64,000 nucleotides of DNA, from assembly GCA_025370055.1 (NCBI GenBank), contig CP073041.1:62001-126000 (forward strand), in the 5' to 3' direction. Positions within the stretch are counted from its first letter, which is position 1. The number at the start of each line of letters is the position of its first letter. The stretch is from Woronichinia naegeliana WA131. Its GTDB lineage: Bacteria; Cyanobacteriota; Cyanobacteriia; Cyanobacteriales; Microcystaceae. Under the pieces are notes generated by a model, which saw only the letters and a list, made by a program, of their open reading frames with translations, did not search any database and was not told where the DNA came from. Made by a program: the position numbers and the translations under genes. Of this stretch, positions 55,245-64,000 are shown in pieces.

Positions 55245-56936
55245 GGGCTTGCTGAAAAAAGCTGAAACCTTTACGGAGAAAAATAGTAGGCGAATTAAGA
55301 ACCGCTAGAATGCACGAAAATAGGGTAGAATGCCTCAAAACCATTGCATTAAGAAGAGAGAAAGCAGATGTACCGAAAGCAACAGTACTCAATTGAAACA
55401 CCAGAAAACTTGAAAAATCTGTTCGGCGGGCAGTTAGACGAAGAAAATCGTTGGATAGAAATGTCAAAAATGATTCCCTGGGAAGAATATGAGGAAGAAT
55501 ATGCAAAAAACTTCACAGAAAAAAAAGGAGCCCCAGCCAAATCATTTAGAATGGCATTAGGAGCATTAATTATCAAAGAAATTTCAGGAAAAAGTGACAG
55601 AGAAACAGTAGAACAAATAAAAGAGAACCCTTATTTACAGTACTTTATAGGAATGGAAAGCTATAGTAGCAAAGAAGCATTTAATGCGTCAATGATGGTT
55701 CATTTTCGTAAAAAAATAGGAATGGAATTAATAAATAAATAAAATTAATAAAGAAATAGAAAAAAAAGCGACGGGTGTAGCGTCAGAAAAAAAAGAAAAT
55801 GAAGGAAAGTTATTGTTAGATGCGACTTGTACACCAGCAGATATAAAATATCCAACGGATATAGGAATATTGAATGATGCCAGAGAAAAAACAGAAAAAA
55901 TAATAGATAAGCTGTATGAAGAAATAAAAGAGAAAAGGAAAGAAAAGCCGAGGACTTATAGGGAAGTGGCAAGAAAAGAGTACTTAGCCATAGCAAAAAA
56001 ACGTCGTGTGTCAAAAAAAGAAAGAAGAAAAGGAACAAAAAAACAACTAGGATATATAAAAAGAAACTTGTCTCATATAGAAAAAATGATAGAAGAGGGA
56101 GCAAAGTTAGAAAAACTAACGAAAAAAGAGCAAGAAGAGCTTGTAACGATAGGAAAAGTGTATGAGCAACAGTTAGAAATGTATGAAAAAAAGACAAATA
56201 AAGTAGAAAACAGAATCGTGAGTGTAAGCCAACCTCACGTGCGTCCAATAGTGCGTGGAAAAGCGGGAAAAGCAGTAGAGTTTGGAGCTAAAATATCGGC
56301 AAGTAATGTGAATGGCTTTGTCTTCTTAGACAAATTAAGTTGGGATAATTACAACGAATCGGGAGATTTACAAGCGCGAATAGAAGAATATAAAAGGGAA
56401 ACAGGATGTTATCCGGAATCGGTTCATGTGGATAAAATCTATCGAACAAAAGCGAATCGAGCTTATTGTAAAGAAAGGGATATAAGAATGAGTGGTCCCC
56501 GATTGGGAAGACCGCCGAAAGAGGTGAGCAAAGAAAAAAAGAAAGAGGCACGCTCAGATGAAAGAGTGCGTAATGCCATTGAGGGTAAATTCGGACAGGG
56601 AAAGAGGAAATTTAGTCTTGGTCGAGTGATGGCCAAACTACCTGAGACCTCGGAAACGGTAATTGCGATGAACTTTTTGGTAATGAATCTTTCTACTCTA
56701 CTTCAGAAGACAAAAAGTAAAAAGTTGTAGAGTCGTTTTTCTTGTGAAAAATGGTGTTAATTTTCCTCTCTTTTGTGAGGAGTGATTTGTGTTGACCTTT
56801 TTAGACAGAAAGGAACAATAGATTAAACAAAATCTGTATTTTGATTTGTTTCCATAAGGATAAGTTATCTATGCTTTTTCAGTCCATACTTCCCTAACCC
56901 ACATTTCTTTCGTTTTTTGACTTTTTCAGCAAGCCC
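55245..56936 (+). mobile_element. 1.69-kb IS (IS5/IS1182-like), complete copy with frameshift
   Basis: 1692 bp, GGGCTTGCTGAAAAA ends on both sides, TA flanks. It is four bases longer than the copy at 28595-30282 because of an extra TAAA. It is inserted inside a MITE that is itself inside a diverged copy of the same IS, in opposite orientation. Confidence 0.88.
55368..56730 (+). pseudogene. IS5/IS1182-like transposase, frameshifted
   Basis: Nearly identical to the protein at 28801-30159, but a tandem TAAA duplication near 55733-55745 introduces a stop after GMELINK; the second half (from about 55743, with DATCTPADIKYPTD and the later motifs) is in another frame. Non-functional unless rescued by frameshifting. 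Confidence 0.85.
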
Positions 56937-58575
56937 TATTTATCGGTTTCAAAGTCCCCCAGCATTGGGGGATTCAGGGGGCGAAAATCTCAATCCATGA
57001 CCGTGCCAAGTATAGAAAGATTCATTACCAAAAAGTTCACCGCAATTACCGTTTCCGAGGTCTCAGGTAGTTTGGCCATCACTTGACCAAGACTAAATTT
57101 CCTCTTTCCCTGTCCGAATTTACCCTCAATGGCATTACGCACTCTTTCATCTGAGCGTGCCTCTTTCTTTTTTTCTTTGCTCACCTCTTTCGGCGGTCTT
57201 CCCAATCGGGGACCACTCATTCTTATATCCCTTTCTTTACAATAAGCTCGATTCGCTTTTGTTCGATAGATTTTATCCACATGAACCGATTCCGGATAAC
57301 ATCCTGTTTCCCTTTTATATTCTTCTATTCGCGCTTGTAAATCTCCCGATTCGTTGTAATTATCCCAACTTAATTTGTCTAAGAAGACAAAGCCATTCAC
57401 ATTACTTGCCGATATTTTAGCTCCAAACTCTACTGCTTTTCCCGCTTTTCCACGCACTATTGGACGCACGTGAGGTTGGCTTACACTCACGATTCTGTTT
57501 TCTACTTTATTTGTCTTTTTTTCATACATTTCTAACTGTTGCTCATACACTTTTCCTATCGTTACAAGCTCTTCTTGCTCTTTTTTCGTTAGTTTTTCTA
57601 ACTTTGCTCCCTCTTCTATCATTTTTTCTATATGAGACAAGTTTCTTTTTATATATCCTAGTTGTTTTTTTGTTCCTTTTCTTCTTTCTTTTTTTGACAC
57701 ACGACGTTTTTTTGCTATGGCTAAGTACTCTTTTCTTGCCACTTCCCTATAAGTCCTCGGCTTTTCTTTCCTTTTCTCTTTTATTTCTTCATATCGCTTA
57801 TCTATTATTTTTTCTGTTTTTTTTCTTGCATCATTCAATATTCCGGTTCTACCAGAGTTGCTAGGTAAAATTAAGAAACAGAAGCAAAACTTAGCTCACA
57901 TCGTAGCACAAAGTTGTCGAAGTTTCTAAACCCATAACTGCGTCTCTTAATTACCTTTAGCTTATTATTTATTCCTTCTACAACCCCTTGAGTTGTTCTA
58001 TTATCAAAATAAGCCACTATCTCCCCTAACCATCTTCTTATTACCCCACAACTCTTCGGTAAATAGTATATCGCTTTTCGCATCCAGTTGGTTATTCTTA
58101 ATAAACCATCCGCCCAGTTTTCACAGGTGTTAAATATCTGTCTTAGCTTTTCTTTTAGGCGATACGTACTCCCCAGCTCCTCATAATTTTTTAGGATATC
58201 ATCCATTTTTTTCACCTCTTCTTCTTCCAAGTCTTCCCGATTTTTCAGTAAGACATATTTGCTATTTTTAAGTATTTCTAACTGGCTTTTTAATTCCTGT
58301 TTCTTCTTTTTGTTTTTTGCTTTTTTGATCCTTAATTCCATTTCTCTTTTCGCACTTCTTCTCGCTTTATCTAACTCCTCATTAATCTGCTTCATTACAT
58401 GAAATCTATCCACCACTACCTCCGCTTCTGGCATCATTTCTTCCGCCACTTTTTGATAGGGTCTCCACATATCTATGCTTACCTCCTCAATACCTAAAAG
58501 CACTTCTTCCCCCCATTCTTTCATGTATTTTATCAATTCTTCCTTGTTTCGCTTTTCTAATATCCCTAACAGCTC

Positions 58576-59851
58576 GGAACTGGTATCGTCTGATCAAAGT
58601 TGGAAAAAGTTATGGTGTAAGGCTTTGAGAAAATAGAAAAATAGTTTAAGACTAGACATCGGCCCGTTTTTATTATACTATTATTATTGTCATTATATCA
58701 AAGAAGAAGGAAACAGAAAACAATGTCAATATTAAAGAAAAGCTCTATGGAAATCCTGAATGATGTTGGCTTGTGCCAAGAGAAAGAGGATGCCTTATTC
58801 AAGAAAAACTGTCCTCATTGCTATAGTGAAAAAGTAAAAATACATTCTCATTATCAAACGAAAGGTAACGGGGAACGTAAAATGTTCATTTGTCAAGAAT
58901 GTAGTTCTTGTTTTGCTGAGACTTATGGTAGCGTAATCGCTGGCTTAGAAACCCCATTAAGTGAAATTGTAAAAGTATTAAAAGCCAGAATGGAAGGAAT
59001 AGGATTAAATGCAGCAGCCCGAGTATTCGGCTACGCGAAAACAACAATATTGAATTGGGAAAAGAAATTATCAGGATTACAAGAGACATTATTTTTATAC
59101 GCCTTAGTGAATGAATTTGTTAAATTAGTAATAGAAGGGGATGAACTATACACAAAAGTTGGAAAAAATAAAGAAGCAAGTGCCTCTGAGGGGTGGACAA
59201 TCGTCCTCATGGACAGGGCTAGCCGCTTTATTTGGCATTTAAAATGTGGTCGAAAAGAGCAGAAATTATTTCTAGAAGCAATGATGACGGTAGCGGAATT
59301 ATTTGAAAGGAGTGCAGAATCTCTCCAGTTATTTACAGATGGAGAAAAGCGATATAGTCAACTGCTATTTAATATTTGTCACGAAGTATTAAGGACTGGA
59401 AAGCGAGGTCGTCCCACCAAAGTATTACCGAAGGGTCTTGTGGTAAGACTAAAAAATAAGAGTAGTAAACGTCGAGATTCTGAGGGTAAACTAAAGAAAG
59501 TAGAAACTCCGAAACCAGAACATCCAGAGACAACAGAAAAACCAGAGAAAAGGACATCCATGCCAACCACGTTGAGGCATTTAATAGTGCTATCCGACGC
59601 TATTTAGCCGCCTTTCGTCGTCGTACAAATACTTATGCTAAATCTGTTGTGGGATTACAGCGAGTCCTAGATATTTTCTGGATGGTTCATAACTTTGTTC
59701 GCAGCCATTTTACGACTAGAGAAGTTCCTGCTGTAGCTCTCGGTATAATTGAAAAAGGGTTAACTTGGGAGGACTTACTCCAAATTCGCCTGATTTCTTG
59801 AACCTCTCGTATTGCAACGTTTGTAGCTTCTAGCTAGACGATACCAGTGCC
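58576..59851 (+). mobile_element. IS with zinc-finger/DDE transposase, copy 4 of 4
   Basis: 1276 bp; ends GGAACTGGTATCGTCT and (inverted) GGCACTGGTATCGTCT; target duplication AACAGCTC at 58568-58575 and 59852-59859. It splits the ISL3 transposase gene. Confidence 0.9.
58723..59801 (+). pseudogene. Transposase of IS copy 4, frameshifted
   Basis: Identical in plan to the 359-residue protein at 46204-47283 up to ETTEKPE, where one A is missing (CCAGAGAAAAGG for CCAGAAGAAAAGG, near 59547). The reading frame then ends at 59607 without the HVEAFNSAIRRYL catalytic segment, which is still present out of frame up to 59801. Confidence 0.87.
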
Positions 59852-60533
59852 AACAGCTCCCCCGTTTCTATATTTACTAATACTGCACAATAATTCTGCT
59901 TACCTTTTTCTAACGCTATTTCATCTATCCCTAACTTTTTCAGCCCTACTGGCTTCCCCTTTTTTAGTTCTTCTCCTTTGTCTTTTAGCATTGTTTGAAT
60001 TTCTTGCTCACTCACTTCATTATTGAGCGCTGTATTTTTTATGTCACTATTGATGACTTCTTTGATAATCTTCTCTACCATTCTATTGGTAAATTTTCTG
60101 TTTTTCTTCACATAGCTTAATTCTTCGACAAATTTATGACCGCACTTTTGACATCTCATTTGACGACGATTAATATTTAAATGAACCATTTTACCCATCA
60201 TCGGTAAATCTCTAATCAACTGGCTATCATTTCTATTTACTCTACCCGTTTTGCTTTAACATTTAGGGCATTCTACTATTGGACATTTATTCTCCACTGA
60301 AATGACTAGACCGAACTCAGGTATGAATCCAAAATTGATGACTTTTACATCATCTAAGTCTAAACATTTAGTTAAAAGGCTTAATTCACTATTAGAAGGC
60401 ATAGGTTAACTTTATTAAAATACAATGATAACTGAAAGGCAATAAAATGCTTTTGGAGAAAATCCAAAACTTTATATTATGCTTTAAAACCATTTCTGAG
60501 AAAGGATTACAGCAATTATAGCATAAACTTCCC

Positions 60534-61679
60534 CTAAGTACAGGACAAAAGGCTTGAAAAGTATACGAGAAAGGGGTTTCATGGAAGATGAACGTAATGT
60601 AAGAAAACCCATGAACCAATATAACGCATTGAAACAAGCCCTAAAACCCCATTTGGGATGGCATGGTGCCAGACTCTCCTTCCTAGCCTTGTTCTTACTC
60701 GCCCTCCTCAAAGTGAAAACGGTTAACCTTAAAGAATTGGCCCTGGGTTTTGAAGGTCGGGCATTGGTGGATTCTCATTACAAACGCTTACAACGCTTTT
60801 TCTCAGGATTTGAGCTGGATTACCATCACATTGCCCGTATTGTAGTCAGTTGGCTGGATATCCCTCAACCTTGGGTATTAAGTATTGACCGCACAACCTG
60901 GGAGTTTGGCAGTCATGGTTATAATATCCTCACTGTCGGCATTGTCCATGAAGGAGTAGCCATTCCCATCTTGTGGTGGATGCTTAGCAAGAAAAAGGGC
61001 AATTCTAACAGTGATGAACGAATGCGTTTTATCGAGGAGATGCTCAAGATTTTTCCCACCGCCCTGATTCGTTGTTTATGTGGCGACCGTGAGTTTATTG
61101 GTCAGGCTTGGCTTCGCTATCTTCTGCTCGAACCGCTACTGGCTTTCTGTCTGAGAATTCGGGCTACGGACAAGATTGAGCACAATGGCAAGCTTTTGGC
61201 CGCCAAAGTCATTTTTGCCCATCTTGCAAAAGAGTGAATCTCAACGTCTTCAAGGGAGTTGTCGGGTTTGGGGATATCCTGTTTCTGTAGAGGCTCTTCG
61301 CTTGCCTGATAATTCTCTACTCATCGTCATTGGACATCCCGATTCCCAAGGTCTTATTCACGATTATGCCCTGCGTTGGGGCATTGAAACCCTTTTTGGC
61401 ATCTTTAAGACTCGTGGCTTTTGCTTGGAATCTACTCACTTTACTGACCCCAAGCGTCTTCGTAAGCTTTTGGCTTTACTGACTTTAGCTTTGGCTTGGT
61501 CTCTCAAAACTGGTCTAGCAATTCATCATCTTCATCCCATTCCCCTCAAGAAACATGGTCGCCTAGCGCAGAGTCTTTTTCGTCTTGGTTTTGACCATCT
61601 TCGTCATCTTGTTCTTAATCCTTCTCTACCCAATTTTTCTCTTTTTCTCGACTCCCTACATTTTTTGTCCTGTACTTAG
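60534..61679 (+). mobile_element. IS4-family element
   Basis: 1146 bp; ends CTAAGTACAGGACAAAA inverted at both sides; 9-bp target duplication AAACTTCCC at 60525-60533 and 61680-61688. It is inserted in the 5' non-coding part of the ISL3 element, upstream of its transposase start. Confidence 0.88.
60581..61679 (+). pseudogene. IS4-family transposase, frameshifted
   Basis: The first frame (to 61237) has VLSIDRTTWEFGS (first Asp) and CLCGDREFIG (second); the second frame (61176-61679) has YALRWGIETLFGIFKTRGF (YREK Glu). The join near KVIFAHL, about 61220-61230, needs a one-base shift to pass from HLAKE-stop to ILQKSESQRL. The stop codon coincides with the inverted-repeat end. Either a mutation or a frameshift-expressed enzyme. 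Confidence 0.8.
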
Positions 61680-61869
61680 AAACTTCCCATGAACTTTATT
61701 GAAGTTTTATAATCTAGTTTTACCTCATAAGTTCGGTAGAGCCAATATTCCTATATCCGTTGGATATTTTATATCTGCTGGTGTACAAGTCGCATCTAAC
61801 AATAACTTTCCTTCATTTTCTTTTTTTTCTGACGCTACACCCGTCGCTTTTTTTCTATTTCTTTATTAA

Positions 61870-63465
61870 CTGGACAGTGGGAAGTTCTCGAGCAGGGTAA
61901 GTGAGAAAAGAAAATCGGACATGCGATACCCAAGAGTGCCGTTATGTCCGAAACTGGCTGATATAGAAAATCGATAGCCAGTGCTATCTATCAATTATGC
62001 AACTATGTCAGCGACTAGAGCAAATCCTAGAGAATCTCCGTCCCGCCTTTAGCCGAGAAGCAACGTACCAATGGTTTATCCTATTAGCCTGGGGAGTAGT
62101 GCTCAACAGCCAACCGAGCGCAATAACAAGCTATGTCAATGCCTTAGGGTTAACAGAGAGCTACTACCATCAGGCACTACATTGGTTTGAATCCAAGGCA
62201 TTTAACGTCAAAGGACTGACCTTGGGATGGTCGAAGTGGGTAAGTCAGCATGAAAATCTATATCGAATCAAGGAAAAACGAGTGTATGTGGGGGATGGAA
62301 TCAAAGTGGGGAAAGAAGGGCGCAAGATGCCAGGGGTAAAACGACTACACCAAGAATCCGGAAATGTGGCGAAGCCAGAATGGATAAGGGGGCATTACTT
62401 CAATGCCTTGAGTGTTTTGGTGGGAGCAGGAAAAGCCTGCTTTGCCTTGCCCTTAGTGTTGCGGCTAGACGATGGCATCAAGTCCAAAGCAACGGCAAAG
62501 GAAGGGAAAAAAGGCAGCAAAAAAGAGAAGACTACTCTAGTCACGAAAATGGGGGAGCTTTGCACTACCTACGCAGAGGCGGGAAGCTATGTGATTTTGG
62601 ATGCTTACTTCGCTTGTGGAGCAGTGCTCAAAAGTTTTCGCCAAAATGCCTTGCATCTCATCACCCGAGTGCGTTGCTCTACAGTGGCATATGCTCCCTT
62701 TTCTTCCGTTCCGACCTTGAGGGGGAAAGGACGACCACGGCTTTGGGGGAGTTCAATAAAACTAGAAAGCCTGTTTGCTCTTGTGGAGGATTTTCCCACC
62801 GCTAAAGTCTGGCTCTATGGTCAACAAGTCTCCGTTTCTTATCAGTGCTTTGAGTTCCACTGGGATAGTCCCCATCAGCTCGTTAAGTTTGTCCTCACCC
62901 AATTGCCCAACGGACAAAGACTGATTCTGCTTTCTACTGACCTCTGTTTGACTGGACCTGAGATTATTGCCGCTTACGGTCTCCGATTTAAGATTGAAGT
63001 CACTTTTCGTCAATTAATCCATCTTTTGGGCGGCTTTGCCTATCGTTTTTGGCTTAAGGCTCTTCCTACTTTACCGACCTGGCCTAGCAATCTTATCCTC
63101 CCTGACTATCCCCAAACTGTTCAGACTCAGATTTTAAACAAAGTAGAAGCCTTTGAGCGTTTTGTTAATCTTCATGTCATTGTTCTCGGCTTACTTCAAA
63201 TTCTTTCCTTAGAGTTACCCCAGGGGATTTGGGCTAATTTCCCTCGCTGGTTTCGGACTCTACCCTCCCATGGCTATCCTAGTGAACGCATTGCTCAACT
63301 AGCCATCCAACATCAAGCCCCAATGATTTTTCCTCAAAGTCCACCTAGTCTGCTTTTGCCTAAATTCCTTGCCGCTAAACTTGACCCTTTTCCAAGTCCT
63401 GATAGACTTACTTTGGCCGCATAGTCATTACCTTCTCTGCCATCCATAAACTTCCCACTGTCCAG
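61870..63465 (+). mobile_element. 1596-bp IS with IS4-superfamily DDE transposase
   Basis: Ends CTGGACAGTGGGAAGTT inverted at both sides; target duplication TTTATTAA at 61862-61869 and 63466-63473. It is inserted in the dismembered 1.69-kb IS. A 161-bp relative with similar ends lies at 63631-63791. Confidence 0.88.
61997..63424 (+). CDS. DDE transposase (IS4 superfamily, family not assigned)
   Basis: 475 residues, intact. RVYVGDGIKVGKEGRKMPG gives the first Asp, SYVILDAYFACGA the second and YGLRFKIEVTFRQL the Glu with a following basic face. A Lys/Gly-rich insert (KEGKKGSKKEK) lies between the first two. The N-terminus is helical. It could be IS701- or IS1634-related; I cannot decide by eye. 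Confidence 0.8.
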   Translation: MQLCQRLEQILENLRPAFSREATYQWFILLAWGVVLNSQPSAITSYVNALGLTESYYHQALHWFESKAFNVKGLTLGWSKWVSQHENLYRIKEKRVYVGDGIKVGKEGRKMPGVKRLHQESGNVAKPEWIRGHYFNALSVLVGAGKACFALPLVLRLDDGIKSKATAKEGKKGSKKEKTTLVTKMGELCTTYAEAGSYVILDAYFACGAVLKSFRQNALHLITRVRCSTVAYAPFSSVPTLRGKGRPRLWGSSIKLESLFALVEDFPTAKVWLYGQQVSVSYQCFEFHWDSPHQLVKFVLTQLPNGQRLILLSTDLCLTGPEIIAAYGLRFKIEVTFRQLIHLLGGFAYRFWLKALPTLPTWPSNLILPDYPQTVQTQILNKVEAFERFVNLHVIVLGLLQILSLELPQGIWANFPRWFRTLPSHGYPSERIAQLAIQHQAPMIFPQSPPSLLLPKFLAAKLDPFPSPDRLTLAA

Positions 63466-63630
63466 TTTATTAATTTTATTTATTAATTCCATTCCTATTT
63501 TTTTACGAAAATGAACCATCATTGACGCATTAAATGCTTCTTTGCTACTATAGCTTTCCATTCCTATAAAGTACTGTAAATAAGAGTTCTCTTTTATTTG
63601 TTCTACTGTTTCTCTGTCACTTTTTCCTGA

Positions 63631-63791
63631 CTGGACAGTGCGAAGTTCTAGGAAAATCAACGAGTTTACTAGGGTTTCAGCCCCCAACGTCCTTCACCCC
63701 TCTTCCAGACTCACAATCGCTGAAAGGCTTTCAATGCAAGGCTTTTAGGCATTTTGTCAAAATGTCTGACAGAGAACTTCGCACTCTCCAG
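63631..63791. mobile_element. 161-bp MITE related to the 1596-bp IS
   Basis: Ends CTGGACAGTGCGAAGTTCT and (inverted) CTGGAGAGTGCGAAGTTCT; target duplication TTTCCTGA at 63623-63630 and 63792-63799. The terminal sequence matches the 1596-bp IS ending 166 bp to its left except for one or two bases, so that IS type probably mobilised it. Confidence 0.85.
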
Positions 63792-64000
63792 TTTCCTGAA
63801 ATTTCTTTGATAATTAATGCTCCTAATGCCATTCTAAATGATTTGGCTGGGGCTCCTTTTTTTTCTGTGAAGTTTTTTGCATATTCTTCCTCATATTCTT
63901 CCCAGGGAATCATTTTTGACATTTCTATCCAACGATTTTCTTCGTCTAACTGCCCGCCGAACAGATTTTTCAAGTTTTCTGGTGTTTCAATTGAGTACTG

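Larger units (their letters stand above)
55165..57012. mobile_element. About 154-bp MITE (TACYTSGCACGGT ends), itself interrupted
   Basis: Left part 55165-55244 begins TACCTCGCACGGTGAT; the right part 56937-57012 ends, inverted, TACTTGGCACGGTCAT. It is flanked by TA at 55163-55164 and 57013-57014. Its middle contains CCCCCAAGTTTTGGGGG and CCCCCAGCATTGGGGG hairpins. A full 1.69-kb IS is inserted at its centre. TA duplication suggests an IS630/Tc-mariner-type mobiliser. Confidence 0.7.
57871..60402 (-). pseudogene. ISL3-family transposase, interrupted and with a nonsense codon
   Basis: The start at 60402 gives MPSNSELSLLTKCLDLDDVK; the zinc ribbon CPIVECPKC is followed directly by a TAA (about 60256-60258). 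MRCQKCGHKFVE and VGLKKLGIDEIA (first Asp) follow, then the IS at 58576-59851 splits the gene; beyond it come EVVVDRFHVMKQIN (second Asp) and TTQGVVEGINNKLKVIKRRSYGF (Glu). Dead by three independent lesions or insertions. Confidence 0.85.
57845..61743 (-). mobile_element. ISL3-family element carrying two further ISs
   Basis: Ends GGTTCTACCAGAG and (inverted) GGCTCTACCGAAC; target duplication AATATTCC at 57837-57844 and 61744-61751. After removing the IS at 58576-59851 and the one at 60534-61679 with their duplications, about 1.46 kb remains, normal for ISL3. It is inserted in the dismembered 1.69-kb IS. Confidence 0.88.
54922..64000 (-). mobile_element. Dismembered 1.69-kb IS serving as host for nested insertions (continues past window)
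   Basis: Pieces 54922-55164, 57013-57844, 61752-61869, 63474-63630 and 63800-64000 align in order and orientation with the intact IS at 28595-30282. They sum to about 1549 bp, and the missing 140 bp corresponds to the piece beyond the edge. Each gap is a separate insertion, most with a target duplication. The transposase (minus strand) also has a one-base loss in the T-run near 61849. Left flank TA at 54920-54921. Confidence 0.85.

Noticed and set aside
1-64000. tRNA, rRNA or riboswitch
   Set aside because: I scanned the intergenic stretches for T-loop-like and common riboswitch-like motifs and found nothing convincing; a tRNAscan or Infernal run would settle it.

Overview
The window looks like the chromosome of a unicellular or colonial cyanobacterium of the Chroococcales type. 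The HIP1 octamer GCGATCGC recurs throughout. The housekeeping genes include a group 2 sigma factor, an Mg-chelatase H-type gene and paired DUF6887/DUF6888 proteins, and the insertion-sequence load is extreme. Microcystis or Woronichinia-like genomes fit, but that is inference from gene content and not from a marker tree.

Layout. Positions 1-5850 form an accessory islet on the minus strand. It holds a three-gene operon ending in an HNH nuclease, a DUF6888/DUF6887 pair, a tandem duplication of an Rpn-type (DUF4351) gene with one copy broken by an ISKra4-type element, and a MazF-type toxin/antitoxin pair. Five copies of a 40-bp repeat punctuate it. Positions 5965-11573 carry ruvX and an Mg-chelatase H-like gene split by an IS. 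Positions 11713-15328 hold a three-gene cassette: a ParB/DndB-like protein, a protein with an Rx4H (HEPN-like) motif, and a DNA methyltransferase. Positions 15339-23028 are conserved chromosome: a SPINDLY-type glycosyltransferase, ndk, folE, accA, pgl, a HAD phosphatase and era. Positions 23141-24961 hold an ATPase/TOPRIM pair, followed by small toxin-antitoxin debris to about 26600. Two ISs (27216-30282) precede a ZorA/ZorB-like proton-motor pair (30631-33531). Positions 33821-45656 are again core chromosome: yidD, a tyrosine phosphatase, an RluA-type protein, a caspase-fold-like membrane protein, rpmF, folP, an aldo/keto reductase, a sigma factor, priA and a propeller-like protein.

From 45798 to the end almost everything is mobile DNA, apart from a fructosamine-kinase-family gene at 47574-48440. 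The last 9 kb can be read as a single 1.69-kb IS (minus strand, from 54922 to beyond the window) inflated by successive insertions. These are a MITE carrying a full copy of the same IS, an ISL3 element carrying two further ISs, a 1596-bp IS, and a 161-bp MITE derived from that same IS type. Target-site duplications at almost every junction let the original be reassembled.

Three loci could be defence systems: the ParB-like/HEPN-like/methyltransferase cassette, the ATPase-TOPRIM pair, and the ZorAB-like motor lacking recognisable ZorC/ZorD/ZorE partners. All functional calls come from motif reading by eye; no database search was possible.
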